A stretch of 64,000 nucleotides of DNA from Pseudomaricurvus alkylphenolicus (GTDB lineage Bacteria; Pseudomonadota; Gammaproteobacteria; Pseudomonadales; Cellvibrionaceae), in NCBI RefSeq assembly GCF_011683955.1, contig NZ_JAAQPI010000001.1:310001-374000 (forward strand), read 5' to 3'. Positions 18,094 to 26,333 of the stretch are shown here, piece after piece. Both the position numbers and the translations under genes were made by a program. The notes below the pieces were generated by a model. It was not told where the DNA came from. It was given only the letters and a program-made list of their open reading frames with translations, and ran no database searches. The number at the start of each line of letters is the position of its first letter. Positions within the stretch are counted from its first letter, which is position 1.

Positions 18094-18534
18094 TTATGCT
18101 GTTAAACAAATTACGGCTGTACCAGACAGGGTTTGTCGGCCATATTGAGTTTTTGTCATCACGTCCAACACAATTCTTTTCTCCCCGTCTTCCTCGTATT
18201 TTTCCGTCACTTCGCCAGAACCAGTTACCACATCATGAACCTGCGTGATGGACGTAAATCTGACGCCATATGTCCGTATTTGATCCTGTTCTACCCACCC
18301 GGTGAGCAAACGCCCTAACACGGCCATCGACAACATACCGTGTGCAAAGACGTCTTCAAACCCTGAGTTTTTGGCGAAGTCACTATCCACATGAATAGGA
18401 TTGTGGTCACCTGACCCTCCGCAATACAAGGCCAGCGTGTGTCTGTTTATGGGACCAAACTTCAATTTAGGTAAAGAGTCACCCACTTTTATAGCGTCAT
18501 AAGATAGGTGCGTTCTCTTTTCATCATCAACCAT
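18094..18534 (-). CDS. MaoC-like enoyl-CoA hydratase, catalytic half
   Basis: A 146-residue hot-dog domain with the complete hydratase-2 motif GSGDHNPIH, giving D43 and H48 as the catalytic pair. It would hydrate 2-enoyl-CoA to the (3R)-hydroxy form. Its start overlaps the 3' end of the preceding hot-dog gene by 8 bp, implying translational coupling and a heterodimer. Its product would be passed to the SDR at 17253, the next gene downstream. Confidence 0.88.
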   Translation of the reverse strand: MVDDEKRTHLSYDAIKVGDSLPKLKFGPINRHTLALYCGGSGDHNPIHVDSDFAKNSGFEDVFAHGMLSMAVLGRLLTGWVEQDQIRTYGVRFTSITQVHDVVTGSGEVTEKYEEDGEKRIVLDVMTKTQYGRQTLSGTAVICLTA

Positions 18535-18970
18535 TTCTCATCACCAGTGTATTGGTTTGCGTTTGGACCAGTTCCCCCGCCTCATTGAAGACTTTGGTTG
18601 TTCTGATCAAAAAGTCCAACGCCCCACCCTTTTTTTCATACATGTCCTCAACTTCGGTGGAGAACGTCAGTCGATCACCGGAATAAATCGGCAGGAAATA
18701 ATCGAACTTTTCTTCTGCGTGTAAAAGTCTACTAAAATCGATACCCAGGTCTTCATTACTGGGGTACTTCGCCGGCGCAAGACTCTTGAGGCAGAACCCG
18801 AATGTCAGGGGCGCTTTAACCCCGCGAAGTCCGGCCTTTTTTGCCGCAGATTCATCAAAATAGATGGGATTTGTTTCGCCTATCGCTTTTGAGAACAGCT
18901 TGATCTGACCAAGTTCAACATCAACGATCCTGTCTTCTGAAACAAGTCCCAGACACGCACGATTAAACAT
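18527..18970 (-). CDS. MaoC N-terminal-like hot-dog protein, non-catalytic half
   Basis: A 147-residue hot-dog domain of the FAS1-like/MaoC N-terminal type. At the hydratase-2 position it has GETNPIYFDE, so the catalytic Asp and His are replaced by Glu32 and Tyr37. It is probably the structural partner that widens the acyl pocket of the 18094 protein, as in two-gene MaoC heterodimers such as HadAB or ChsH1/ChsH2. It is translated from the same operon, 13 bp after the thiolase gene. Confidence 0.82.
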   Translation of the reverse strand: MFNRACLGLVSEDRIVDVELGQIKLFSKAIGETNPIYFDESAAKKAGLRGVKAPLTFGFCLKSLAPAKYPSNEDLGIDFSRLLHAEEKFDYFLPIYSGDRLTFSTEVEDMYEKKGGALDFLIRTTKVFNEAGELVQTQTNTLVMRNG

Positions 18971-18983
18971 CTCTCGCTCCCAT

Positions 18984-20171
18984 CTAATTCACTTGTCCAT
19001 ATAACGTAACCACGCAAGCGCCACCAAGACCCAGGTTATGAGCCAACGCGTGTTTTGCCCCCGCGACCTGACGCTGATCCGCCGTGCCGCGCAGTTGATT
19101 CGTCAGTTCATAACATTGAGCCAGTCCCGTCGCCCCTAACGGGTGGCCCTTGGACAGCAAACCGCCCGATGGATTGGTCACGACTTTGCCACCGTAGGTG
19201 TTGTCGCCATCGAGAATAAACTTCTCAGCCGTGCCTGCCGGCGTAAGCCGTAACGCTTCATAGGTCAACACTTCGTTTGCGGTAAAGCAATCATGAAGCT
19301 CGACGACATCCACATCCTCTGGACCAATTCCGGCTTTTTCATACACCTGATCGGCCGCACTCTGTGCCATGTCATAACCTATCAGCTTCATCATGCTTTT
19401 GTCTTTGAAGGTTGACTCAGTATCGGTCGTCATCACCTGAGCTTGAATGGCAACTGGAGACCGTACATTGTGTTTGCGAGCAAACTCTTCACTACAGATG
19501 ATCGCCGCAGCCGCACCGCAGGTTGGTGGACAACATTGAAACTTGGTTAACGGACCGAAAATAGGCGCCGACTCCATGATCTCTTCAACCGACAAGGGCG
19601 CTCTGAATAACGCCAGCGGGTTATTCGCCGCATGCTGACGAGCCTTGACCTGCACTTTAGCGAACGTCTCTGCTTTCATACCGTACTGTTCGGCGTACTC
19701 TTTGCCCGCCCCGCCAAAGAACTGAGGCGCCCGCGGCAGCGTCTCGTCATAGCCAACGATGTCATCCATCGCGTCCACGAATCGTGTCAATGCAATGGGG
19801 CGGTCCGTGAAATAAGTGGCCAGTGCGCCCGGTCGCATTTCTTCAAAACCCACCGCAATTGCACATTCAATTGCGCCACTTTCCACCGCCTGGCGGGCCA
19901 GGTACAGTGCCGTCGAACCCGTTGTGCAATTATTGTTGACGTTGACGATGGGTATCCCGCTCAGACCTACGCCATAGAGTGCTGCCTGCCCACAGGTAGA
20001 ATCACCATAAACGTAGCCGGCATAGGCTTGTTGTACATCTTTGTAGTCAACCCCGGAATCTTCCAGCGCCATACGGGCGGCTTTTTCGCCCATGACATTG
20101 TAAACTTCGCTCTGCCCTGGTTTGGCAAAAGGAATCATGCCGACACCGGCGACCAGTACTTTTCTATTCAA
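18984..20171 (-). CDS. SCPx-type thiolase / acetyl-CoA acetyltransferase
   Basis: Thiolase-superfamily enzyme of 395 residues in the SCPx/lipid-transfer group. The nucleophile is C82 in NNNCTTGST. HDCF is at 293-296, and GGLLSKGHPLGATGLAQC contains H343. This arrangement is characteristic of sterol-carrier-protein-x thiolase, which cleaves 3-keto-2-methylacyl-CoA (bile-acid and pristanic-type chains) in peroxisomes. The SCP2 lipid-transfer domain itself is absent. The gene leads the thiolase - hot-dog pair - SDR - dehydrogenase run. Confidence 0.9.
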   Translation of the reverse strand: MNRKVLVAGVGMIPFAKPGQSEVYNVMGEKAARMALEDSGVDYKDVQQAYAGYVYGDSTCGQAALYGVGLSGIPIVNVNNNCTTGSTALYLARQAVESGAIECAIAVGFEEMRPGALATYFTDRPIALTRFVDAMDDIVGYDETLPRAPQFFGGAGKEYAEQYGMKAETFAKVQVKARQHAANNPLALFRAPLSVEEIMESAPIFGPLTKFQCCPPTCGAAAAIICSEEFARKHNVRSPVAIQAQVMTTDTESTFKDKSMMKLIGYDMAQSAADQVYEKAGIGPEDVDVVELHDCFTANEVLTYEALRLTPAGTAEKFILDGDNTYGGKVVTNPSGGLLSKGHPLGATGLAQCYELTNQLRGTADQRQVAGAKHALAHNLGLGGACVVTLYGQVN

Positions 20172-20223
20172 AAGTAACGTCCTCTAAAATTGTTTCTGAA
20201 GTGATCGGTAGAAGTTCGTCAAA

Positions 20224-21531
20224 CTACAGCAGTGATTGGTATGCTCTTGCCTGAAATTGATCGTACAGATCAGCCAACGGATGGAACTGGTAACAGAATA
20301 CGTGGGTAAAGAATAGTCCGACAAGTTCTTCACTGGGATCCACGAAATAGCTCGTGCCTCCTGCACCGCCCCAGCCAAATTCCCCCACAGATCCCGGCAT
20401 ATGAACGCCTGCCAAAGTACGACGTACCCCAACGCCGAATCCAAACCCATAGCCAGGTACCTTGAATAGATCGACCTCACTATCAGGAATATGGTCCGTT
20501 GTCATGAGCTCTACCGTCTTTCTCCCTAGTAGTTGATTGCCTTTCCATATTCCATTATCCAACATCATCTGAGCATATCTTAGATAGTCACCCGGCGTAG
20601 AAATTATGCCTCCGAATAGCCCGTTCCCGGACATCAGCTTTCGATCAGGGTTAATCGATTTCTCTGAGGTTTCGGGGCGATCCCTGACTACCATATTTCC
20701 ATCCGTATCCCATCCATACTCAGTGGTTAATCGATCCAGCTTTTCCGGATGGCAGTAGAAATCACTGTCCAACATGCCCAGGGGCTCAAGCAATTCCTTT
20801 GAAATCAGTTCGTCAATTGGTGAACCCGTTGCCCGCTCAAGAAGCAGAGTTAGAACATCAAAATCAGCAGAATAGTGCCATCTTCTTCCTGGATGAGATG
20901 CCAAGGGAAGCTGTGAAACCGCTAATACCATTTCTTCATAACTGCGGTCAGGATTGTTTATGGAATCAGACAATAGGTCAGAAGGATGGAACCCCGTACC
21001 ACGCCAAACTTTCTCTAGTGTCGCCTGATGAGATGCGGCCACCATGGGAAAATGCGTGGAGAATCCACTTGACATTGTCAACAAATCTCGAATCGTGATG
21101 TCTCGACACGCGGGGGTTTCCAGCATCTGCGCATAACATCCACGAACATGGTCGGATGGTTCGCTATACTCAATGGAATTAACAATGAGGTTGGAGAATT
21201 CGGGCAAGAATTGTGTTATTGGCATATCCAATAAGATCAGTCCCTTCTCGTACAATCGCATTGTCAGCGCAGCCACAAGAGGTTTTGTTTGAGAGTACAT
21301 TCTAAAGAGACTGTCTAACGCAAGAGGTGACTTGGCTTCCATATCCTTATAGCCCTGTGCTTCTGCATGAACTATTTTCCCCTTGCGCGCGATAACCGTG
21401 ACCGCCCCAGGTATCATCTTGTCATCAATAGCCTTACTGATTAAATTTGAAATGCTACCAAGCTTTGCCGCTGAAATTCCTACTTCTTCCGGATCACAAT
21501 AGGGCAATGGCATATTTTTCATTGTAGTCAC
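20224..21531 (-). CDS. serine hydrolase, class C beta-lactamase fold (EstB-like)
   Basis: A 435-residue protein with the penicillin-binding/beta-lactamase fold. S80-Q-T-K83 is the SxxK nucleophile motif, Y220-S-A matches the YxN position, and GWGGAGGTSY replaces KTG. Loss of KTG and absence of a signal peptide favour an EstB-type esterase or transesterase over a beta-lactamase. The GTG at 21531 has GGAG 7 bases upstream and is preferred. It lies 52 bp upstream of the thiolase gene and downstream of the TonB receptor, suggesting it hydrolyses an imported ester. Confidence 0.83.
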   Translation of the reverse strand: MTTMKNMPLPYCDPEEVGISAAKLGSISNLISKAIDDKMIPGAVTVIARKGKIVHAEAQGYKDMEAKSPLALDSLFRMYSQTKPLVAALTMRLYEKGLILLDMPITQFLPEFSNLIVNSIEYSEPSDHVRGCYAQMLETPACRDITIRDLLTMSSGFSTHFPMVAASHQATLEKVWRGTGFHPSDLLSDSINNPDRSYEEMVLAVSQLPLASHPGRRWHYSADFDVLTLLLERATGSPIDELISKELLEPLGMLDSDFYCHPEKLDRLTTEYGWDTDGNMVVRDRPETSEKSINPDRKLMSGNGLFGGIISTPGDYLRYAQMMLDNGIWKGNQLLGRKTVELMTTDHIPDSEVDLFKVPGYGFGFGVGVRRTLAGVHMPGSVGEFGWGGAGGTSYFVDPSEELVGLFFTHVFCYQFHPLADLYDQFQARAYQSLL

Positions 21532-21553
21532 AATTAATCTCCAAACGTTTTCT

Positions 21554-21588
21554 GTTTATCAGCCGTACAGATTGGTGAAGTGATAAAC
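21554..21588. promoter_or_regulatory. inverted repeat upstream of the serine hydrolase
   Basis: GTTTATCA at 21554-21561 and TGATAAAC at 21581-21588 form a perfect 8-bp inverted repeat with a 19-bp spacer. It lies 23 bp upstream of the GTG start, where a regulator could act. The short arms make chance occurrence possible. Confidence 0.3.
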
Positions 21589-21683
21589 ACTGTAATTAAT
21601 TCAACGAACAGTTCAGTTCCAGTACCTAATCGCTATAAAGAGAGATTTTCCTGGTATCGGGATCTAAATGGCGTGTGGCGAAT

Positions 21684-23864
21684 TTAGTATCTGTACTTCA
21701 GATTTACACCGAAAGTTCTGGGTTTTACTCGGGGCCCAAGAACACTCGGATCAAGAGTTGATCCGACGGCACTTGTCAGACCATCTTCATTTAGCAGATT
21801 ATTTGAAAAAAGGAACAGACCCCATTGTTCCGCTTGAATGCCCAGACGTAAGTTTACACTTGTGGATGTATCGCTGTTGTAAACCTGACCTACAGAATAT
21901 ATTGGCTTTTCATCGGTCTGTTGAATTCCCAGATGCAGAACACCTTCCAATCCATCCCAACCAGAAAGCGACCGATTGTAATCGATTGAGGCATAAACAG
22001 AATACTCCGGGACTTGTGTAATCTGAGAGCCCGACTCGATGGTAGCGCCAGGCGATCCGAATGAATTTTTATATTCGGATTCATTCACATTACCCCCCAT
22101 TTGAATACGCAACCCTTCTAAGGGAACATAAACAATATTCAAGTCCATGCCATAAGATACTGCCTCTCCAACATTACGTCCTACCAGAAGCGGCGCCTGG
22201 AGACCCGGGACACCAGGGACCGGCGCAAAGATGGTTTCAAATGCCTGCGTATCCGACCAGTCATTGTAGTAAAGTGCGAGCTCTAAACTGAAACGATTAT
22301 CCTCAGATTGAAATTTACCGCCAACTTCATAAGTCCATAATTCGTCCGGTTTCGCGGCAGCTTCAACGTTTGTAGTACCAAATGCTGTAAGCTGAGACAA
22401 GAAAGCGTTGTGTGCCCCCGGCCTGAATCCCTTTGCAATGTTGAGATAAGTCATCGAGTTATCTGTCCACTGAGCGGTCAGATTAAAGCGGGGGGTTACA
22501 TCATCAGAGCTTGCCTCTCTGTATGTCGGAAGTCCGACCAAAGATCCAGCTAGTACATTGAGAGGTGTAACTTCGTTGGCTTCACGCTCGTCTTCAACAT
22601 AGCGAAGACCAATTGTCGCCTCCAGTTTGTCATCCCAGAATCTATAGTGTAGCTCTCCAAACAGTGCCCACTGTTCCGCTTTATACCTTTCACTCACAGC
22701 ACGAATGACAGGATCAGTTGGAGGAAATTGGGGGAGAAAAGTGAAATTCAGCCTTTCTTTGGACTCTTGATAAAAAGCACCCAGAGTCCATTGCCAGTTA
22801 CCTTCATGGGTAGAAGCCAGGCGAAGCTCTTGATTGAATGAACGATTGGATGTCTCATTCAAGAGATCATTTAGAGGTGCCGTAGTTGTTGTCACACTTT
22901 CTGATGAGAAATCAATGTAGCTGGAAGCAGAATACAATGTGGCACTGGTAAATGCATACTCGAATGTCAGGTTATAGAGAGTGTATTCATTGTTGTCGAT
23001 TGGATTTCGTAAAGATGGCATTATCGGGAATGCCAAGTTAGGAGATTCGTAAGCGTAGTCTTCATTTGTATAGATCGGGGCATTTTCAGTTTCTGAATCC
23101 CAGATAGAAGCTCTCACCTCCATGTTCTCTGCGGGTGTGTAGGTAACCTTTGCTCTAAGGTTTTTACGCTCTGCATCATTAAAGTTACTGTTTCCGCGCG
23201 CTGGATCAGAAATATAGCCGGAGTCATCCTGATAGCCTGCAGCGATGCGGATACCCAACACGTCCTCTACAACGGGTACATTTACAGCACCGGAAATCTC
23301 ATAATTATTTTCCGATCCTTCGGTGGTCGATACTGAAGTATCAACCTTGGCTTCAAATTCTGATGTATTCGCGTTAGTGGTATGAACGATAACCGCACCG
23401 CTGGACGACCCAGCGCCGTAAAGCGTGCCCTGAGGCCCTCTAAGAACCTCAATTTGCTTGAGATCGAATGCCCAGATAATTGGCACGAATGAAGTATTGA
23501 CTCGAGTGAAGGGGAGATCGTCAAGATAATACCCTACAGTCGCGTCACCAAAGTCCGACGAGATACCCCTTATCTGAATGCTCGCCGAATTGGCGTCAGC
23601 AGTTTGCGCAAGATTAAGACCAGGTGTCGATTCAAGCACGTCAGCAATTGAAGCGGCTCCGATTGCTTCAATACTGTCGCCAGTCATCGCACTGATACCT
23701 TGCCCAACTTCCATCAAGTTTCGACCTTCACCCCGTTTTTCGGCAGTAACTATAATCTCCTCTATCGTGAAGTCTCCACTGTCAGCACATACGCCGCTGT
23801 TTAGCAGTCCGATAGTAACTGCCAGTAGGCTCATTTTAGAGACCAGTGCATTGAATTCAGTCAT
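21684..23864 (-). CDS. TonB-dependent outer-membrane receptor 1
   Basis: Outer-membrane receptor of 726 residues. A signal peptide (about 1-27, ending GVCA) is followed by EEIIVTAEKRGEG. The plug domain contains VLESTPG, IQIRGI and VLRGPQGTLYG. A beta-barrel with many aromatic strands ends in FGVNLKYRY with a terminal aromatic residue. GAGGAG is 7 bases before the ATG. It resembles the receptors often found beside sterol and hydrocarbon catabolic genes more than siderophore receptors, and its position above the esterase and beta-oxidation genes suggests uptake of the hydrophobic substrate of island 1 (inference). Confidence 0.92.
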   Translation of the reverse strand: MTEFNALVSKMSLLAVTIGLLNSGVCADSGDFTIEEIIVTAEKRGEGRNLMEVGQGISAMTGDSIEAIGAASIADVLESTPGLNLAQTADANSASIQIRGISSDFGDATVGYYLDDLPFTRVNTSFVPIIWAFDLKQIEVLRGPQGTLYGAGSSSGAVIVHTTNANTSEFEAKVDTSVSTTEGSENNYEISGAVNVPVVEDVLGIRIAAGYQDDSGYISDPARGNSNFNDAERKNLRAKVTYTPAENMEVRASIWDSETENAPIYTNEDYAYESPNLAFPIMPSLRNPIDNNEYTLYNLTFEYAFTSATLYSASSYIDFSSESVTTTTAPLNDLLNETSNRSFNQELRLASTHEGNWQWTLGAFYQESKERLNFTFLPQFPPTDPVIRAVSERYKAEQWALFGELHYRFWDDKLEATIGLRYVEDEREANEVTPLNVLAGSLVGLPTYREASSDDVTPRFNLTAQWTDNSMTYLNIAKGFRPGAHNAFLSQLTAFGTTNVEAAAKPDELWTYEVGGKFQSEDNRFSLELALYYNDWSDTQAFETIFAPVPGVPGLQAPLLVGRNVGEAVSYGMDLNIVYVPLEGLRIQMGGNVNESEYKNSFGSPGATIESGSQITQVPEYSVYASIDYNRSLSGWDGLEGVLHLGIQQTDEKPIYSVGQVYNSDTSTSVNLRLGIQAEQWGLFLFSNNLLNEDGLTSAVGSTLDPSVLGPRVKPRTFGVNLKYRY

Positions 23865-24374
23865 TACTTACTCTCTCCTCGTATATTGCTTTCAGTTATT
23901 ATCTGCTGGTTTAAAGACTGCAAATAACCAATCAGGTACACGAGAAATATACTTCACAGTGAGAACTCAAACATTTAGATTTGGCCAGATAATCTCTATT
24001 TTAGGTCGGGGAAGATTTGACGAGTAGCTCCCTAAACCTGGACAGGAGATGACAGCAATACCGGTTGATTTGCAGAATTTGGGAACCACCGATCAAAGAT
24101 GCATTTCTCAATTAATAGCCTTAGCAAGTTCAAAAAACTGTTGGGAAACATGCATTGGACATCCCATATCGGTACTTCTAGCAAGCGATCGATCGCCGAA
24201 AGAGTGTTTAGATAGGCATGATCGGAACCAACTCTGGGAATCTACATACGAGTTTGCAGCGCTTGAATAACGCGATAACCAATTTATAATCTAGTCGAGC
24301 GGTTTGGACCTTCGTTTATAACGAAGAGCAATCCACAGCAGATATTTATAACCAAATGAAATAAGAGTGCTGTA
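23865..24374. other. 510-bp divergent intergenic region
   Basis: Lies between the TonB receptor (minus) and AraC copy 2 (plus) and should hold both promoters. A 73-codon plus-strand frame at 24049-24270 has no recognisable relative or convincing ribosome site. No TGGCG operator pair or long inverted repeat was found here. A small 5-bp stem (TTCGT/ACGAA) lies near 24332. The length could reflect decay of a former gene. Confidence 0.4.
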
Positions 24375-25415
24375 ATGCGCCCTATTATTCGCGAACAATC
24401 GACCAGCCTCTTTGGAGGCGATTTAGTTGATGTCAGTGCCCTTACTCCTGAATCCGAGTCGATAGGGATCGACAAAGGGAACATTCGTGATCACGTCCAA
24501 TTAAGCTGTGGAAATAACCTTCTTCGAATCACACCGACACCATCAGACAGATTCAATTATTACGAAACCTGTACAATATCCAATGGCCTTTATCTCACTG
24601 TATTAAATATGGATCAAGAGGCCCGCTTTGCGCTCAGTTTGGATTGCAGTAATCTTATGGGATTTTGCATAACATTCAGCGCCATGGGAGAGACGCCTGC
24701 GGGTATCATTGAAACTAAGATCAATACCCCTCTTATATCCATGTTTTATGCCCCCGACGGAACCACCACCAATATAAGTCCTATTAAGTTTAGTAAGAGC
24801 CAGGGAGTAATTATTTATTTTCATAAGGATAGAATCGAATCCGCCCTGGGGATTAGCAAAACCGATTTGCCGAAAGAGCTGATGAGATTTTACAACAGCG
24901 CAAGAAGCTCCTTCCTGCTTCAGCCTGTAGAGCTTCCCCATTCTGCGATCGCTGCTGCTCATGAGGCTCTGGATGCTCCTGTACAATCGCATTTACGATA
25001 TCGAGAGCTGGTAACTTCGGCAAATAATATCTTACTTGATTTTATCAGAGCACTGGATGCCGGAAGGAAACCAGTGGACATCTATGCTGACCGACTGCAA
25101 CACGCACGACGGCTGCTTACTGAAAACCTGACTTCTCGATACACACTCGAAAGCCTTGCAAGAGAAGTAGGTATTGGCAGGACGAAATTAATCGAAGAAT
25201 TCAAACAACACTTTGGCATAACGATTAATGAATACCAAAGAGACGTAAGACTCAATGAGTCGTACAGGCTTTTGAGTCAAACCAATCATGGCATCGCATT
25301 TATTGCTGAAGAGACGGGATTCAGCAGCCCCAACAACTTTACTACCGCATTTAAAAAGAAATTTGGAGTAACGCCTCGAGAACTGAGAAAACAGAAATTG
25401 GAGGTGATCCTGTAA
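24375..25415 (+). CDS. AraC-family transcriptional regulator, copy 2
   Basis: A 346-residue regulator with an AraC_binding_2-like N-terminal sensor and a double HTH. LESLAREVGIGRTKL forms the first HTH and IAFIAEETGFSSPNNF the second. It is paralogous to the 3820 gene over its whole length. It is divergent from TonB receptor 1 and followed by an operator-like repeat and the Crp-like gene. It is a good candidate to control the TonB receptor and beta-oxidation genes. Its Shine-Dalgarno is weak (AAGAG). Confidence 0.87.
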   Translation: MRPIIREQSTSLFGGDLVDVSALTPESESIGIDKGNIRDHVQLSCGNNLLRITPTPSDRFNYYETCTISNGLYLTVLNMDQEARFALSLDCSNLMGFCITFSAMGETPAGIIETKINTPLISMFYAPDGTTTNISPIKFSKSQGVIIYFHKDRIESALGISKTDLPKELMRFYNSARSSFLLQPVELPHSAIAAAHEALDAPVQSHLRYRELVTSANNILLDFIRALDAGRKPVDIYADRLQHARRLLTENLTSRYTLESLAREVGIGRTKLIEEFKQHFGITINEYQRDVRLNESYRLLSQTNHGIAFIAEETGFSSPNNFTTAFKKKFGVTPRELRKQKLEVIL

Positions 25416-25503
25416 ACATAACAACGACGAGACACGGCCCAATCCAGTTACGCCTTAAGACAAACCAGTATTGACTAATTCACACCGTACAACTGCAATT
25501 TTA

Positions 25504-25550
25504 CGCCAGCTGGCGTATATTCTTAAGTCTATGGCGCAATTTCAAACACG
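25504..25550 (+). promoter_or_regulatory. AraC-type operator candidate, site 3
   Basis: TGGCG half-sites at 25511 and 25532 are 21 bp apart, with TATTCTTAAGTCTA between them and CAATTTCAAACACGAATTC after. This matches sites 1 and 2 including the spacer core. An additional inverted half creates the perfect 16-bp palindrome TACGCCAGCTGGCGTA at 25502-25517. It stands about 95 bp before the GTG of the Crp-like gene. Confidence 0.6.
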
Positions 25551-25627
25551 AATTCTTGGTCAGCCCATTAAACTGGACACAATCTTTTTGCATAGAGCGT
25601 ATCGTAAGGGGCCTCCGTAATCTGACA

Positions 25628-26248
25628 GTGACACACAGCATTGAAGAAACCGCTCTGCAAGCAATGCAGCAGCGCTACCATGAGCTTGTATCCTTTCCGC
25701 AGGAGGATTGGGACAGACTTCGGCCCTATCTCTCGGTGAAGGTGGTAGACGAGAAACATTGCCTGCAAGCCATTGGCAAGAAATCCAGCAAACTCTACTT
25801 TCTCGTCGATGGCATGGTTCGCTTTTACTACATAACCCCGGAGGGCAAGGAGTACAACAAGGGTTTTTACGGGAAAAACAACACCATATTCTGCCTAAGC
25901 TCCTTTATTCTCGATGAGCCCAGCGGGTTTGGTATCGAAACACTCGAGCCCTCCGTTATCGTGGAAGCCAGCCTGGCAAAGGTCCGGGCCCATATTTTCC
26001 ATTGCCCGGCCTGGCAGAGGCTCCATTTATACTGCTGCGAAAAGATGCTGGTTCATCACGAAAGGCGTGAAACCGAGCTTCTCACCATGTCCGCTCAACA
26101 GCGCTTTCAGCGTTTTGTCCGCAATTTCCCTGGGTATCTTGACCGCATTCCCCAATACCATATCGCCTCCTATTTGGGCATTACACCTGTGGCTCTGTCA
26201 AAATTCAAGCATCAATGGATGGAGGGAAAATCAACGTCATTAAACTAG
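25628..26248 (+). CDS. Crp/Fnr-family regulator, intact copy
   Basis: A 206-residue Crp/Fnr-like protein. The N-terminal cyclic-nucleotide-binding beta-roll includes KLYFLVDGMVRFYY and is linked to a C-terminal winged helix with IPQYHIASYLGITPVALSKFK. The GTG at 25628 is chosen because the DNA around it (TGACAGTGA) is conserved in the decayed copy at 4961; an in-frame ATG at 25556 would add 24 residues lying within operator-like DNA. No Fnr-type Cys cluster is evident. It resembles cytoplasmic Crp-like regulators of the YeiL/CooA-remote group of unknown ligand. It is upstream of the acyl-CoA dehydrogenase at 26334. Confidence 0.8.
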   Translation: MTHSIEETALQAMQQRYHELVSFPQEDWDRLRPYLSVKVVDEKHCLQAIGKKSSKLYFLVDGMVRFYYITPEGKEYNKGFYGKNNTIFCLSSFILDEPSGFGIETLEPSVIVEASLAKVRAHIFHCPAWQRLHLYCCEKMLVHHERRETELLTMSAQQRFQRFVRNFPGYLDRIPQYHIASYLGITPVALSKFKHQWMEGKSTSLN

Positions 26249-26333
26249 TTTAATGTGCAGCATTGAGTGGATTCCTATCCTGTCTCTCATGTAACCGCAA
26301 TTCTGCGTAGTTTATCCGAAGGAGACACCCTCA

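Noticed and set aside
20224-21531. Beta-lactamase resistance gene
   Set aside because: No export signal, no KTG motif, and embedded in catabolic genes; an EstB-type esterase is more likely.
24049-24270. 73-codon plus-strand frame in the long intergenic region
   Set aside because: No convincing start signal, no recognisable domain; kept only as part of the intergenic note.
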